From assembly GCA_964497615.1 (NCBI GenBank), contig CAZCEC010000032.1:1-64000 (forward strand): a stretch of DNA of 64,000 nucleotides, given 5' to 3'. The first letter of the stretch is position 1. Each line of letters starts with the position of its first letter. Origin of the DNA: CAZCEC01 sp964497615. GTDB taxonomy: Bacteria > Chloroflexota > Anaerolineae > Anaerolineales > UBA6663. Positions 39,924 to 49,400 of this stretch are shown here, one piece after another. The notes below the pieces were generated by a model. It was not told the DNA's origin. It saw nothing but the letters and a program-made list of their open reading frames with translations, and made no database searches. The translations under genes and the position numbers were made by a program.

Positions 39924-40203
39924 TTCTAGCTCCCCAGAAACAATTAGCATATCTGTTCTAATATTCTTAGGGAAACTTTGTTGCATTGTCAAGTCCCAAA
40001 GCCGCGGGGGCAAGGCTATGGGCCGTCAGAGGCGACGGGTAGGCGGGCGGCAGGGGTGCCGGGCGGGATGATCCAGACGGCGGCGGGAAGGGTGGGGGAG
40101 TGGGCAGTTAGTTTGGCGCGAACCGGACGCCCGTCGGGTCCGCCATCGACAACCGCCCCGTTGTCGCCCCCACAACCCCTTCACCCTGGTGAGGGGGTTG
40201 TGT
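39924..40203. other. Intergenic region at the prophage-host junction
   Basis: 280 bases without a convincing gene. It holds a minus promoter for the 66-residue gene (TTGACA at 39987-39992, 17 bases, TAAGAA at 39964-39969), an AT-rich patch (39945-39985), then GC-rich sequence. The stable hairpin CACAACCCCTTCACC/GGTGAGGGGGTTGTG (40171-40202) ends the chromosomal gene at 40204. The phage end must lie here or slightly inside, but no att repeat or tRNA is visible. Confidence 0.5.
40171..40202 (-). terminator. Terminator of the EEP-family gene
   Basis: A 15-bp stem with one G-T wobble, arms CACAACCCCTTCACC and GGTGAGGGGGTTGTG and a two-base loop, two bases after the stop of the chromosomal gene at 40204. 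No clear T run on minus, so efficiency is uncertain; it may also stop readthrough between phage and host. Confidence 0.6.
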
Positions 40204-41370
40204 TTACTCCCCGATCCCAAAGTCCACCACTAGCGGCAGGTGATCATAGGCGCCGCTCTGCGGATTGAGCAGCACATCCTCCTCCCGCAGCCCGGCCGCC
40301 CTCAGCGCCTCGCCGTTCATCAGTGTGGTGTTGAGCACAAAGCTATGCTCCGCCACTAACACGCTGTCGCTGTAGATGATGCGGTCGAGCGTGCCCGGTG
40401 GCTGTGGCGCGGCGTCGTTGCGCCAGGTGTACACGAACTGGCCCAGCGCATTGTGGCTGGGCAGCAGGTCCGCCAACCCGCTGCCGTCCCAATCCGGCGT
40501 CACGTCCGGGCCATAGCTGCCTTCATTCTTGATGTCCCCGTTCAACAACGTCGTCAGGTGATGAGCTGGGTCCGTCGTATACACATTGAAATCGCCCAGG
40601 ATGACGAATGGCGTGCTGGGGGACAGGTCGAAACCGCCGCCCGGCGCCAGCCCATCGCCTATCTGCGCCATGATGACGTCCGCCTGCCGCTGCCGCAAAA
40701 GGACGTCGTAGGTGCCGCCGCTGGCCTTGAAGTGTGCGCAGATCACATATAGGTCCACGTCCCCAAACGCCTCGTCGGGCAAGTCCACCAGCGCCGCCGC
40801 CTGCGCCAGCTCCTGCGGAAAGCTTGGCACGGCAAGCTCGTAGCCGGCGGCCACCACCGGATACCGCGATGCAATCAGCGAGTCCCGCCGGCTGGCCGCC
40901 GACCACTCCTCTTGCCCGGCCTCGTCCAGCGTCTCGTCCAGGATCGCCGCCGTCTGCGCCGGGTCGCGCTCTGGATTGATCTCCTGCAAACACACCACAT
41001 CCGGCTGTATCGCCGCCAGGATGCGCCGAAACGCCATCCCCCGGCTGGCCGTCCGCAGCTCGTGGCTCTCCGGATCCAGCGGCGGAAAGATCGAATCCCA
41101 ATTCACGTTGTACGACATCACCCGCACCGTGTCTGCGCTGCGGCGCGCCAGGAAGCCCGCTTCCACTGCTACGGCTGCCGTCGGGCTGGGCGTCAGGGTA
41201 GGGGGCTCGGTGGCGGTGCGGGTCGCCGTTTCGGTTGGTGGAGGCGTGTGCATTGGGGGCGCGTCGGTCCGGGTTGGGGCCGGCGTTGTTGCCGGCGGCG
41301 GTTGCGTGGCGGTGGGCGGTGGTTGGCTGGGCGTCGGCGTCGCCTGCGTACAGGCCGCGGCCAGCGCCAC
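40204..41370 (-). CDS. Exported endonuclease/exonuclease/phosphatase (EEP) family protein
   Basis: 388 residues from GTG 41370. After about 65 Thr/Pro-rich residues comes the EEP core: VMSYNVNWDS, VVCLQEINPERD, ICAHFKASGG, FVILGDFNVY and YDHLPLVVDFG, with the catalytic Asn, Glu, Asp and His. Such proteins hydrolyse phosphodiesters (DNA, sphingomyelin or inositol phosphates). The frame is open upstream and codes LAARLLVTGVV just before ALAAAC, a good lipobox. The true start is therefore probably upstream, perhaps the CTG at 41400, since no ATG, GTG or TTG is present at a sensible place. First chromosomal gene after the prophage. Confidence 0.8.
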   Translation of the reverse strand: MALAAACTQATPTPSQPPPTATQPPPATTPAPTRTDAPPMHTPPPTETATRTATEPPTLTPSPTAAVAVEAGFLARRSADTVRVMSYNVNWDSIFPPLDPESHELRTASRGMAFRRILAAIQPDVVCLQEINPERDPAQTAAILDETLDEAGQEEWSAASRRDSLIASRYPVVAAGYELAVPSFPQELAQAAALVDLPDEAFGDVDLYVICAHFKASGGTYDVLLRQRQADVIMAQIGDGLAPGGGFDLSPSTPFVILGDFNVYTTDPAHHLTTLLNGDIKNEGSYGPDVTPDWDGSGLADLLPSHNALGQFVYTWRNDAAPQPPGTLDRIIYSDSVLVAEHSFVLNTTLMNGEALRAAGLREEDVLLNPQSGAYDHLPLVVDFGIGE

Positions 41371-41475
41371 AACACCGGTTACAAGGAGGCGGGCGGCCAG
41401 CCAGCCGGCGCTGGGCCGAACTGCCGTCCGCCGCCTCCAGGCTGAACGATTGATGAAGTGCCTCGGTGCTCTGTG

Positions 41476-41516
41476 TGACCATCGCCCGCCCGAACCGTCT
41501 GGGCGGGCGATGGTCA
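41476..41516 (-). terminator. Terminator of the sugar ABC transporter operon
   Basis: A perfect 16-bp stem TGACCATCGCCCGCCC/GGGCGGGCGATGGTCA with a nine-base loop, 15 bases after the binding-protein stop. It separates the operon from the EEP gene. Confidence 0.75.
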
Positions 41517-41531
41517 GTTAGTTCAAGGCGG

Positions 41532-42995
41532 CTAGTTCCCGCCCATTTCCGCCACCGTCTCCGCGGCGGTCGTGTTCAGGTCGTCCAAGACGGCCTGGAC
41601 GGCGGCCTCGTCCGCCGCCGCCACCGCGGCGAAGAACGCATCGCGGATCTGCCCGCGCACGGCGCCGTGCGCCGGCAAGTTGGGCTCGGCATAGCCGTAC
41701 TGCAGCAGCTCCAGCGCGCCGGCCCAGATCGGATCATCATCCGGGCGGCTGCCCACGTCCGTGGTCGTCTGGGACGGGAAGTAGCCCGTGTAACCGATCC
41801 ATGTCCCCTGGGTCTCCGCCGAAGTCAGCCAGCGCAGGAACAGCCAGCTCGCCAGGTCGGCGTCTTCATTCGTCTGCACGACGCCGATCATCTGGCCAAA
41901 CGCGTCCACGGCCAGCGTGCCGTTCGGGCCAGGGAAGGGGATCGCCCCCCACTCGTCCGCATTCCCGGCCTCTTCCATGGCCGAGGCCTGGAACGGGATG
42001 CCCGCCGTGGAACTGGTGGCGAACAGCGCCAGCCGCCCGGCGAACTCGGGATTGGGGAAGCTCGGGGTCGTCAGGGTGCAGCCGCTGTCCACCAGGTCCT
42101 TCAGGAACAGCGCCACCGCCAGCACCTGCTCGTTGTTCAGCGAGTAGCCGTCGCCAGCCTCGTTGATGATCTCGCCGTCGAACGCCCACACCCACGGCGA
42201 CACCATGGACGCGTCCGGGAAGAACACGTACCCGCCGGTACCGTCATTGTCGGCGTTGTCGTCGGTGTTGTTGGCTTCCGAGGCCGCGCAAGCCTGCTCC
42301 CGGAACTCCTCCGAGGTCGCGGGCGGGTTCGGGAAGCCCAGCTCCTGCGCCCAGGAGTGATTGTAGAAAATCACCTGCGCCGACTGATGCATGGGGATGC
42401 CGATCTGCGTGCCGTCGGCCAGCGTGCCTGAGGCATACGGACCGGGGAAGATGGCGGCCATTTCGTCGGCCGTCAGCCCGTAGTCGCCCTCGATGTAGTC
42501 GTTCAGCGGCGCGATCACGCCCAGCGAGTGCCACAGCGCCAGGCCGTTCGGGAAGCCCATCGTCAGGTTCGGCAGTTCGCCCGTCGCGATGGCGCCGTTC
42601 ACGGCCGTCTCCAGCTCGCCCTGGCTGCCCTGCGCCACGGCCTCCACCGTGATGCCCCACTCGTTCGTGCTGTTGAACTCTTCCACCAAGGCCGTCATGC
42701 CTTCCAGGTTCGCGCCGCTGCTCATCGCGTGCCAGAACACCACCGTCTGGTCGCTCAGGTCGAGCATGGGCTCGTCAGTCGGTGCCTCCGTCGGCGGTAC
42801 ATCCGTCGGCGGCACATCGGTGGGCTCCGGCATGGCCGTCGGCTCGGGCGCCGTCGTGGCCGGCACCGAGGTGGGCGGCGCTGACGTCGGCTGCGGCGCC
42901 TGCGTCGGCGTGGCGGTGGCGGTGGTGCACGCGGCCACCATCCCGGCGATCAGCACCATCACACTCAATCCATACAGGGCTTTGCGTTTTGGCAT
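41532..42995 (-). CDS. Sugar ABC transporter substrate-binding lipoprotein
   Basis: 487 residues from ATG 42995 (AAGGAG upstream; earlier starts lengthen the signal). Signal peptide with lipobox MVAAC (Cys23), a stalk of about 50 residues of Thr/Pro/Glu repeats (TDVPPTDVPPTEAPTDEP), then a family 1 binding protein: TVVFWHAMSSG, LPNLTMGFPNG, GIPMHQSAQVIFYNHSWA, PSFPNPEFAG, AIPFPGPNGT and WLFLRWLTS. It captures a sugar or glycerol phosphate for the permeases encoded next. Long stalk of Chloroflexota style. Confidence 0.88.
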   Translation of the reverse strand: MPKRKALYGLSVMVLIAGMVAACTTATATPTQAPQPTSAPPTSVPATTAPEPTAMPEPTDVPPTDVPPTEAPTDEPMLDLSDQTVVFWHAMSSGANLEGMTALVEEFNSTNEWGITVEAVAQGSQGELETAVNGAIATGELPNLTMGFPNGLALWHSLGVIAPLNDYIEGDYGLTADEMAAIFPGPYASGTLADGTQIGIPMHQSAQVIFYNHSWAQELGFPNPPATSEEFREQACAASEANNTDDNADNDGTGGYVFFPDASMVSPWVWAFDGEIINEAGDGYSLNNEQVLAVALFLKDLVDSGCTLTTPSFPNPEFAGRLALFATSSTAGIPFQASAMEEAGNADEWGAIPFPGPNGTLAVDAFGQMIGVVQTNEDADLASWLFLRWLTSAETQGTWIGYTGYFPSQTTTDVGSRPDDDPIWAGALELLQYGYAEPNLPAHGAVRGQIRDAFFAAVAAADEAAVQAVLDDLNTTAAETVAEMGGN

Positions 42996-43107
42996 TTCTT
43001 TTCTTCTCCTTATCACTTGTATTATCCCGTGGCCGCAACTGCCCACGGTCCATCCACGCTGCGACATTCTACCCGCGCCTGGGCGCCTTGGTTCAATCCC
43101 TCCTTTC

Positions 43108-44013
43108 TCAGCCCTTGATGCCGCTGCGGGCGATGCTCTCGGTAAACTGCTTTTGGGTGAGAAAGTAGATCAGCAGTATCGGCAGGATCGTAATGACCGA
43201 TCCGGCCATGATGAGGTGCAGCTTGCTGCCCTCGTCCGAGATGAAGTTGTATAGGCCCACCGAGATCGGCAGCCAGTCGGGCGAATTGGTCACCAGCAGC
43301 GGCCAGGCCAGCGCGTTCCACGTGCCGATGAACGACAAGACGATAATCACCATCAGTGGCGCCGTGCTCAGCGGCAGCACGATCCGCAGCAGCGTGCCCA
43401 GGTGCCCGGCCCCGTCAATCCGCGCCGCGTCGAATAGCTCCTCTGGCAATTGGGCGATGAACTGGCGCAGCAGAAAGACCGAAAACACGCTGCCCATGAA
43501 CGGAATCGTCAGCGCCGGCCAGTTGTCGATCCACGGGATCGGCCCCACGCGGCCCAGCCACGTGACGGTCAGCAGGTTTGGGATCATGGTCACCATGCCC
43601 GGAATCATCATCGAGCTCAACAGCACCCCGAAGATCAGGTTGCGCCCTGGGAACTCGATGCGCGCGAACGCATAGGCCGCCAGCACGCTGAAGATCAATT
43701 CCCCGCCCAGGGTGATGACCGTGATGATGACGCTGTTGACCAGGTAATCCGAGAACTGAGCGCCATTCCAGGCCTGGACGTAATTCTCTGGGTGCCAGGT
43801 CGTGGGCCACAGCCGCGAGGCCAGCGCCTCGCCCAACGACATAAACGACGCCAGGATCATCCACACAAACGGAAACATCGAGACCGCCGCGCCTAGGAAC
43901 AATCCCGTGTAGGTCAGAATCTTCCACGGCAGCGCATGGCTGACCCGTTTGGCCTCGATGACCTTCCCGGCCGTGGCCGCCATGGTGGGGGTGGAGGGGA
44001 TTGACTCAGCCAT
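43108..44013 (-). CDS. Sugar ABC transporter permease (MalG/UgpE-like)
   Basis: 301 residues from ATG 44013. Six membrane spans, and the EAA loop ELFDAARIDGAGHLGTLLRI that contacts the ATPase. It forms the channel with the longer permease upstream, to which it is joined by an 8-base overlap. No ATP-binding subunit is encoded in the operon, so a shared MsmK/UgpC-type ATPase must serve it. Confidence 0.88.
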   Translation of the reverse strand: MAESIPSTPTMAATAGKVIEAKRVSHALPWKILTYTGLFLGAAVSMFPFVWMILASFMSLGEALASRLWPTTWHPENYVQAWNGAQFSDYLVNSVIITVITLGGELIFSVLAAYAFARIEFPGRNLIFGVLLSSMMIPGMVTMIPNLLTVTWLGRVGPIPWIDNWPALTIPFMGSVFSVFLLRQFIAQLPEELFDAARIDGAGHLGTLLRIVLPLSTAPLMVIIVLSFIGTWNALAWPLLVTNSPDWLPISVGLYNFISDEGSKLHLIMAGSVITILPILLIYFLTQKQFTESIARSGIKG

Positions 44014-45724
44014 AGAACACTCGCGATCCCTGGATCCGGCTGTTGGCATACGTCAGCAGCAGGATGACGCCAAACAGCACGAACGCCAGCGCCGACGCGT
44101 ACCCGTAGCGCGACTTCTCAAAGAACTCCTGAAAGATGACGATGCTGAATGTGTCCGTCGTGCCCAGCGCCTGCCCCGAGCGCATCACCCAGATCGTGTT
44201 GAATGACTTGAAGGTCCCCATGACACCCACCAGCGAAAGGAAGTATGTGGTTGGCGAGAGCAGCGGGAAGGTGACGTGCCGGAAGACTGCCCCGCGGCTG
44301 GCCCCGTCAATCTCGGCCGCCTCCGTCAGTTCCGCCGGGATGTTGCCCAACCCAGCTAGGTAGATGACGGTGTTGTAGCCCACGAAAGTCCAGATCGAAA
44401 GCAGCAGAATAACGGCCAGGGCCAGGCTCGGCCCAGTCAGCCAGCCGGCCAGCAGGCTGCTGGCATCCGCCGGCAGCCACGCCGGCAGATACGCCGCCGG
44501 AAAATTCTCGATCCCGACCGCCCCGGCCAGCAGCGTCACCACGCCTTTTGGCTCGCGCAGCCACACTTGCGGCCCGATGCCGAACCAGTCCAGGATGCGA
44601 TTGGCCGGCGACGTCAACCGCTCCGAAAACAACAGTCGGAAGATGGTGGCGCTGGCGACGCCGGGTGTCACATACGGCAGGAAAAACAACACCCGGAAAG
44701 CGGCCGAGCCCCGCAGCTTCTGAAACAGCAGCACCGCCAGCACCAGCGCCACCGCCAGTTGTATTGGCACCGTGCCCAGCGAGAAAAAGACCGTTACCCG
44801 CAGCCCATTCCACATATCCTGATCGCCGGAGGCCAAAACCGTGGGGATTTCAAGGATGAGGAGCACCGCTCCCACCATCAACACCACCGCGCCGAACAGC
44901 CGCAGCGCGAACACCCGCCCGGAAACCTGCCCCTCCGCGCTCCGCCACACCCGCCACGCCAGCCACAGCAGCGCCGCCCCCGACACGATGATGATGAGCT
45001 GCGGCCAGATGCCGGGATCCGCACCCGCCTCGAAGGCCGCCGCATAGGCATCGCCCACGGCCCGGTAAGCAACGACCAACAGGCTCACGCCTACCCCTAG
45101 CGCCAGCCACGCCGTCGCAAACCGCGCCTGGCGGCCGGCATTGTCCGGCACGCGCACCCACACGCCCGCCAGCCCGCCCGCGATCATGGCCACCAGCAGG
45201 ATCAGGGTGAATTGCTGCCAGTGTGGATAGACGGTTTCGGCCCGAAAGGCATCGCTCAGCAGACCGATGAACAATTCCCGGGTGCGCTCCTGCCCCCGCA
45301 TCTTGCTGGCAATGTCCAGGAACTCCGGTAGTTGAAAGAACAGCCACCGGAAGAATGCGGCCACAGCCGCCGCATGCACCAAGCCCGGCAGCGCCAGCAG
45401 CCAGCCGCGCGTGCTGTCGCGCTCTTCCCCCAGCGCTCGCACGGTGCGATACGCCAGGGCCAGTCCGCCGATCCCCAGGCCAAACGTCACCAGGTAGGTG
45501 AGGTCGTCCATGGCGGCCAGGTAGTTGCCCAGCCCCACAAAGTCCCCCCGCACCAACACCCATCTGTGCAGGCTCACGTACAGCGCAAATCCGACCGGGA
45601 AAATGCCGAACAGGAAGATCAGCACGATCGCGGGCGCGATCATCGCATAGCCCGTCAGGTACTCGCGCAGGTGCCGGCCGCGCCGGCCGCCGAAGAGTGA
45701 TAGGGATGGTTGGGTCGCACTCAT
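44006..45724 (-). CDS. Sugar ABC transporter permease (MalF-like), enlarged
   Basis: 572 residues from ATG 45724, far longer than the usual 290-320. After an N-terminal span (YLTGYAMIAPAIVLIFLFGI) there is an inserted region of about 250 residues with several extra membrane spans (for example LLALPGLVHAAAVAAFFRW and FTLILLVAMIAGGLAGV). The core permease follows, with RVLFFLPYVTPGVASATIFR and EAA loop EAAEIDGASRGAVFRHVTFP. MalF of E. coli also has an enlarged insert, but there it is periplasmic. Partner of the 43108-44013 permease. Confidence 0.82.
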   Translation of the reverse strand: MSATQPSLSLFGGRRGRHLREYLTGYAMIAPAIVLIFLFGIFPVGFALYVSLHRWVLVRGDFVGLGNYLAAMDDLTYLVTFGLGIGGLALAYRTVRALGEERDSTRGWLLALPGLVHAAAVAAFFRWLFFQLPEFLDIASKMRGQERTRELFIGLLSDAFRAETVYPHWQQFTLILLVAMIAGGLAGVWVRVPDNAGRQARFATAWLALGVGVSLLVVAYRAVGDAYAAAFEAGADPGIWPQLIIIVSGAALLWLAWRVWRSAEGQVSGRVFALRLFGAVVLMVGAVLLILEIPTVLASGDQDMWNGLRVTVFFSLGTVPIQLAVALVLAVLLFQKLRGSAAFRVLFFLPYVTPGVASATIFRLLFSERLTSPANRILDWFGIGPQVWLREPKGVVTLLAGAVGIENFPAAYLPAWLPADASSLLAGWLTGPSLALAVILLLSIWTFVGYNTVIYLAGLGNIPAELTEAAEIDGASRGAVFRHVTFPLLSPTTYFLSLVGVMGTFKSFNTIWVMRSGQALGTTDTFSIVIFQEFFEKSRYGYASALAFVLFGVILLLTYANSRIQGSRVFYG

Positions 45725-46131
45725 GGATTGGCCTCTCCCGTGGTCGCGCGCTTGTGCCAGGGGCGGAATGCCCGCAGCGTGGCCAGGTCCGGCCACACCC
45801 CAGTAAAGGTCAACGCGCGGTCATCCAGCGTCACAAACGCGCCCGGCTTCGCCTGCGGCCACTGGAGTTGCTCCAGGAAGCCGAGATTGTCTGCTGCCGT
45901 ACTCTCGCGGGCTGCCCAGTCGGCCAGCCAGGCGCGCATGGCGTCCACCCCGCCTGGCTGATGGCTCCGCGACGAATAGATGGCCACAGTGAAGACCTGG
46001 ACCGCCTCGCGCAGAAACGCAATCGCGCCCGGCACCGGCGGGTCGGGGATGACGTCGGCCCCCTGCCAGCCCGAACTGTATGTGTGAAGGACTCCGTCAA
46101 AATCGAGGCACAGGATGGGTTTGGTACTCAT
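45721..46131 (-). CDS. HAD-like hydrolase domain protein
   Basis: 136 residues. Opens with KPILCLDFDGVLHTY, the HAD nucleophile motif DxD (Asp10, Asp12), and has a Ser motif (VAIYSSRS) and a late TLDDRALTF acidic motif. Small HAD proteins of this type act on phosphorylated metabolites or nucleotides. ATGA overlap with the permease gene makes it the first gene of the operon. Substrate unknown. Confidence 0.75.
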   Translation of the reverse strand: MSTKPILCLDFDGVLHTYSSGWQGADVIPDPPVPGAIAFLREAVQVFTVAIYSSRSHQPGGVDAMRAWLADWAARESTAADNLGFLEQLQWPQAKPGAFVTLDDRALTFTGVWPDLATLRAFRPWHKRATTGEANP

Positions 46132-46451
46132 AAGCGAGCGATTGAGTGTCCTGGTTTTCTCAAGATGGTGCGTGCGTATCGGCCGCGCTCCCCAACGCGC
46201 TGGATTTCAGACTCATGGAAATCCGCCGAGCGTTGCCGGGGCTGCTACACTGCGTTACATTATACGCAGCGAAGCTCAACGGGGCATTCACTCGTATCAG
46301 TTCGCTTGCGAGAGATTATAACCCCAATTCTGTCCCGGACTGCCGGGCGTGTTCCCGAGCCGCCAGGTACCCACCAGATTGGCGTGCACCGCCCCGTTCA
46401 CCCTGTTACAATTCAGGCGCTCTCGTAAAGTCCGCCACTGCGGACGATCTT
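46132..46451. other. Divergent intergenic region upstream of the polymerase
   Basis: 320 bases with no gene that I can support, between the HAD gene (minus) and the DnaE-like gene (plus). AT-rich patches at 46255-46265 (ACATTATAC) and 46312-46323 (GATTATAACC) could hold -10 boxes. The sequence is open in the polymerase frame, so a longer N-terminus (ATG 46146 or 46215) cannot be excluded, but its peptide does not resemble a polymerase. No LexA-type site recognised. Confidence 0.4.
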
Positions 46452-49400
46452 GTGCCGGTCTGTCTGCCATCGCCTGCTGCCGCTTGCGCCTTGCCCACGC
46501 CCTTCGCCCACCTTCACGTTCACTCCTGCTACTCGCTCCTCGAAGGCGTGCCCACCCCGGCGCAGCTCGTCGCCGCGGCCGCCGCTGACGATCAGCGCGC
46601 CCTCGCCCTCACCGACACCAACGCCCTTATCGGCGCTATCGAATTCTACGACGCCTGCCGCGCCAGCGGTGTTCGCCCCATTCTCGGCCTCGAACTCACC
46701 GTCGCCCCGCCACCCGGCGCCTTCGACCCTCGCCCCGGCCAACTCGTTCTCCTCGCCGCGGACCTCGCCGGCTGGGCGAACTTGTGCAGCCTCAGCACCC
46801 TCGCCCAGACGCGCCCCGATCGCGACCCGGCGCGGGGCGTCTCCTATGACGACCTCAGCGCTCATCACGCTGGCCTCCTCTGCCTGACGGGCGGCCACGC
46901 CGGGCTGGCGCATCGCCTGCTCGCCTCCGGCCAGCCCGGCGCCGCGAGCCGTTGGCTCTCCCAACTGCGGGCCTTGTTCGGCGATCGCCTCTACGTGGAG
47001 CTTGCGCCCGCCTGGCCCTCGGCCGGCCGCGACTCCGCTTCGCTGAATGTGGCTGTGGCCGAGGCCGCCCGTGGACACCGCCTGCCGCTCGTCGCCGCCA
47101 ATAACGTCCAGACGCTTACTCCCGATCAGGCGGCCCTCCAGCGCACCCTGACCTCCATGCGCACCCTCGTCCCGCTCGACCGGCTCGCCCCGGAGGCCGC
47201 CGCACCCCCCGGTTCCCACTTCCTGGATGCGCGCGCCATGCTGCGCCAGTTCGCCGCCTATCCCGAAGCCGTGGGCCGCACCATCGAGGTGGCCGAGCGC
47301 TGCCGCCTCGAACTGCCCCTCGGCGTGCCGCGCTACCCGGAGGTGCCTCTGCCGCCGGGCGAGACCACCGCCTCCGCCCTGCGCCAGCGCGCCGAGGCCG
47401 GTGCCGCGCGTATGTATGGCGAGTTGACGCCTGCCATCCGTTCCCGCCTCGATCACGAGTTGGGCGTCATTGGCGGCCAGGGCTACGCCCCCCTCTTCCT
47501 CATCATGGAAGAGATTATGGACTTTGCGCGCCGCACCGGCGTGCCCACCTCCTCCCGCGGCTCGGCGGCCTCCTCCCTCGTGGCGCACTGCCTGGGCATC
47601 ACCTCGCCCGATCCCCTGCGGCTGAACCTGTACTTCGAGCGATTTCTCAACCCCGCGCGGGCCAGCCCGCCCGATATCGATACCGACCTGTGTTCGGTGC
47701 GGCGCGACACCGTCATCCGTCATGTGTATGCGCAGTACGGCGAGGATCGCGTAGCGATGATCAGCACCATCATGCGCTTCCGCGAGCGTTCCGCCCTCCG
47801 CGAAGTTGCCAAGGCCCATGGCTTCGATGCCGCGCACTGCAAGCTGCTCGCCGATGCGCTGCCCCATCGCTGGTGGGGGCCGCCCGGCGCAGCCCGGCCG
47901 TCCACGGCCCAGGACCAACGCGATCCGATCCTGGCCGGCCCCTTCGGCGAGTTGGCCCAGCGTTTCGGCGACGCCCGGCACCGCCTCGTATTTGAGCAGT
48001 CCATGGCGCTGCTGGGCCTCCCCCGCCATCTCTCCGTGCATCCCGGCGGCATCGTCGTCGCTCCCGGCCCGCTCACCGACCTCGTGCCCTGCCACCTTGC
48101 CAGCAAGGGTGTCATCATCACTCAGTTTGACCTCGCCTCCATCCCGCGCCTGGGCCTGGTAAAGATTGACCTGCTGGGCATCCGCGGCCTCACCGTTCTC
48201 GGCGACCTCGCGCCCCTGATTGCCGAACGTCAGCCAGCCGGCGATGCAGTGGGCACTGCCGCCGGTCCCCTCATCGCCCTTGAATCCATCCCCGGTGACG
48301 ACGCAGCCACCCGCGACGCGGTGCGCCACGGCCGCACCATCGGCTGCTTTCAGATCGAAAGCCCCGGCATGCGCGCTACCCTCAAGGAAATCGGCGCGCA
48401 AACGATTGACGACGTTATGGTGGCCCTGGCGCTCTATCGGCCCGGCCCGCTCACCGGCGGCCTCAAGGACTCCTTCGTCCGCCGCCACAACCGCCAGGAG
48501 GCCGTCGCCCATCTGCATCCCTCGCTCGCTCCGCTTCTTGACGACACCTACGGCGTGATCCTGTACCAGGAACAGGTACTCCGCATCGCGCACGAGTTGG
48601 GCGGCCTCACCCTGGCCGATGCCGACCTCCTGCGCCGGGCCATGAGCCACTTCGACCCCGGCCAGCAGATGGTCACCCTCCAGCAGCGCTTCATCGCGGG
48701 CGCCGCCGAGCGCCACGCCGTCCCCGTCGATGTCGCCGAGCGCGTGTGGGAGTTGATGGCGGCCTTCGCCGGCTATGGCTTCCCCAAAGCCCACGCCGCC
48801 TCCTATGCGCAGGTCGCCTGGCGCGCCGCCTGGTGCAAGACCCACTTCCCTGCCCAGTTTATGGCCGCCGTCCTCGCCAACTGGGGCGGCTACTACAGCC
48901 AGAGCATCTACCTCACCGAGGCCCGCCGCATGGGTCTTGCCCTGCGCCCTCCGCACATCAACCACGCCGCCCGCGAGTTCAGTGTGGTAAATGTGAACGG
49001 CGAAACGCGGTTGCACATGGGCCTCAACCAGGTGCGCGACCTGACGGCCCGCACTATCGAGCGCCTCATGCGCGAGCGCCCCTTCGCCTCCCTGGCCGAC
49101 TTCCTCGTCCGCGCCGACCCCCGCCCGCAGGAGGCCGAGAACCTTGTGCGCGTTGGCGCGCTGGCCGGCTTGGGCACAATACCGGCGCTGCTCCGCGAGT
49201 TGACTGCGACGGCCCACGCCCCCGGCCAAATGGCCCTTTTTGGCTTGCCGCCCGCCTCCGAGCCCGAATGGTCCCTGGCCGAGCAAGTCGCCGCCCAGGA
49301 AGAGCTCCTCGGCGCAGGCGTTTCCGCTCACCGCCTCGAACTGGTGCAGGACCGCATCGAGAAAGCCGGCGCGCTCACCACTGTAGGCGCTGCTGCGCGC

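Larger units (their letters stand above)
1..40000. mobile_element. Siphovirus-type prophage (left end outside window)
   Basis: A contiguous phage gene set: early replication genes on minus, then HNH, terminase, portal, head, tail, lysis and a CI-like repressor region. Terminase, portal, capsid, tail tube, frameshifted tail chaperone and an 831-residue tape measure point to a long non-contractile or simple-tube tail; no sheath gene is seen. From about 40.2 kb onward the genes are ordinary chromosomal ones. No integrase, tRNA or att repeat is visible, so the right edge is placed only by gene content (between 39,923 and 40,204) and the left edge is beyond position 1. A repressor argues for a temperate phage. 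Confidence 0.85.

Noticed and set aside
40171..40202. Likeness of the terminator arm CACCCTGGTGAGGG to the iteron CACCTGGTGAGGG
   Set aside because: It is part of a 15-bp hairpin at a gene end and occurs once; a chance match in GC-rich DNA is more likely than a second origin.
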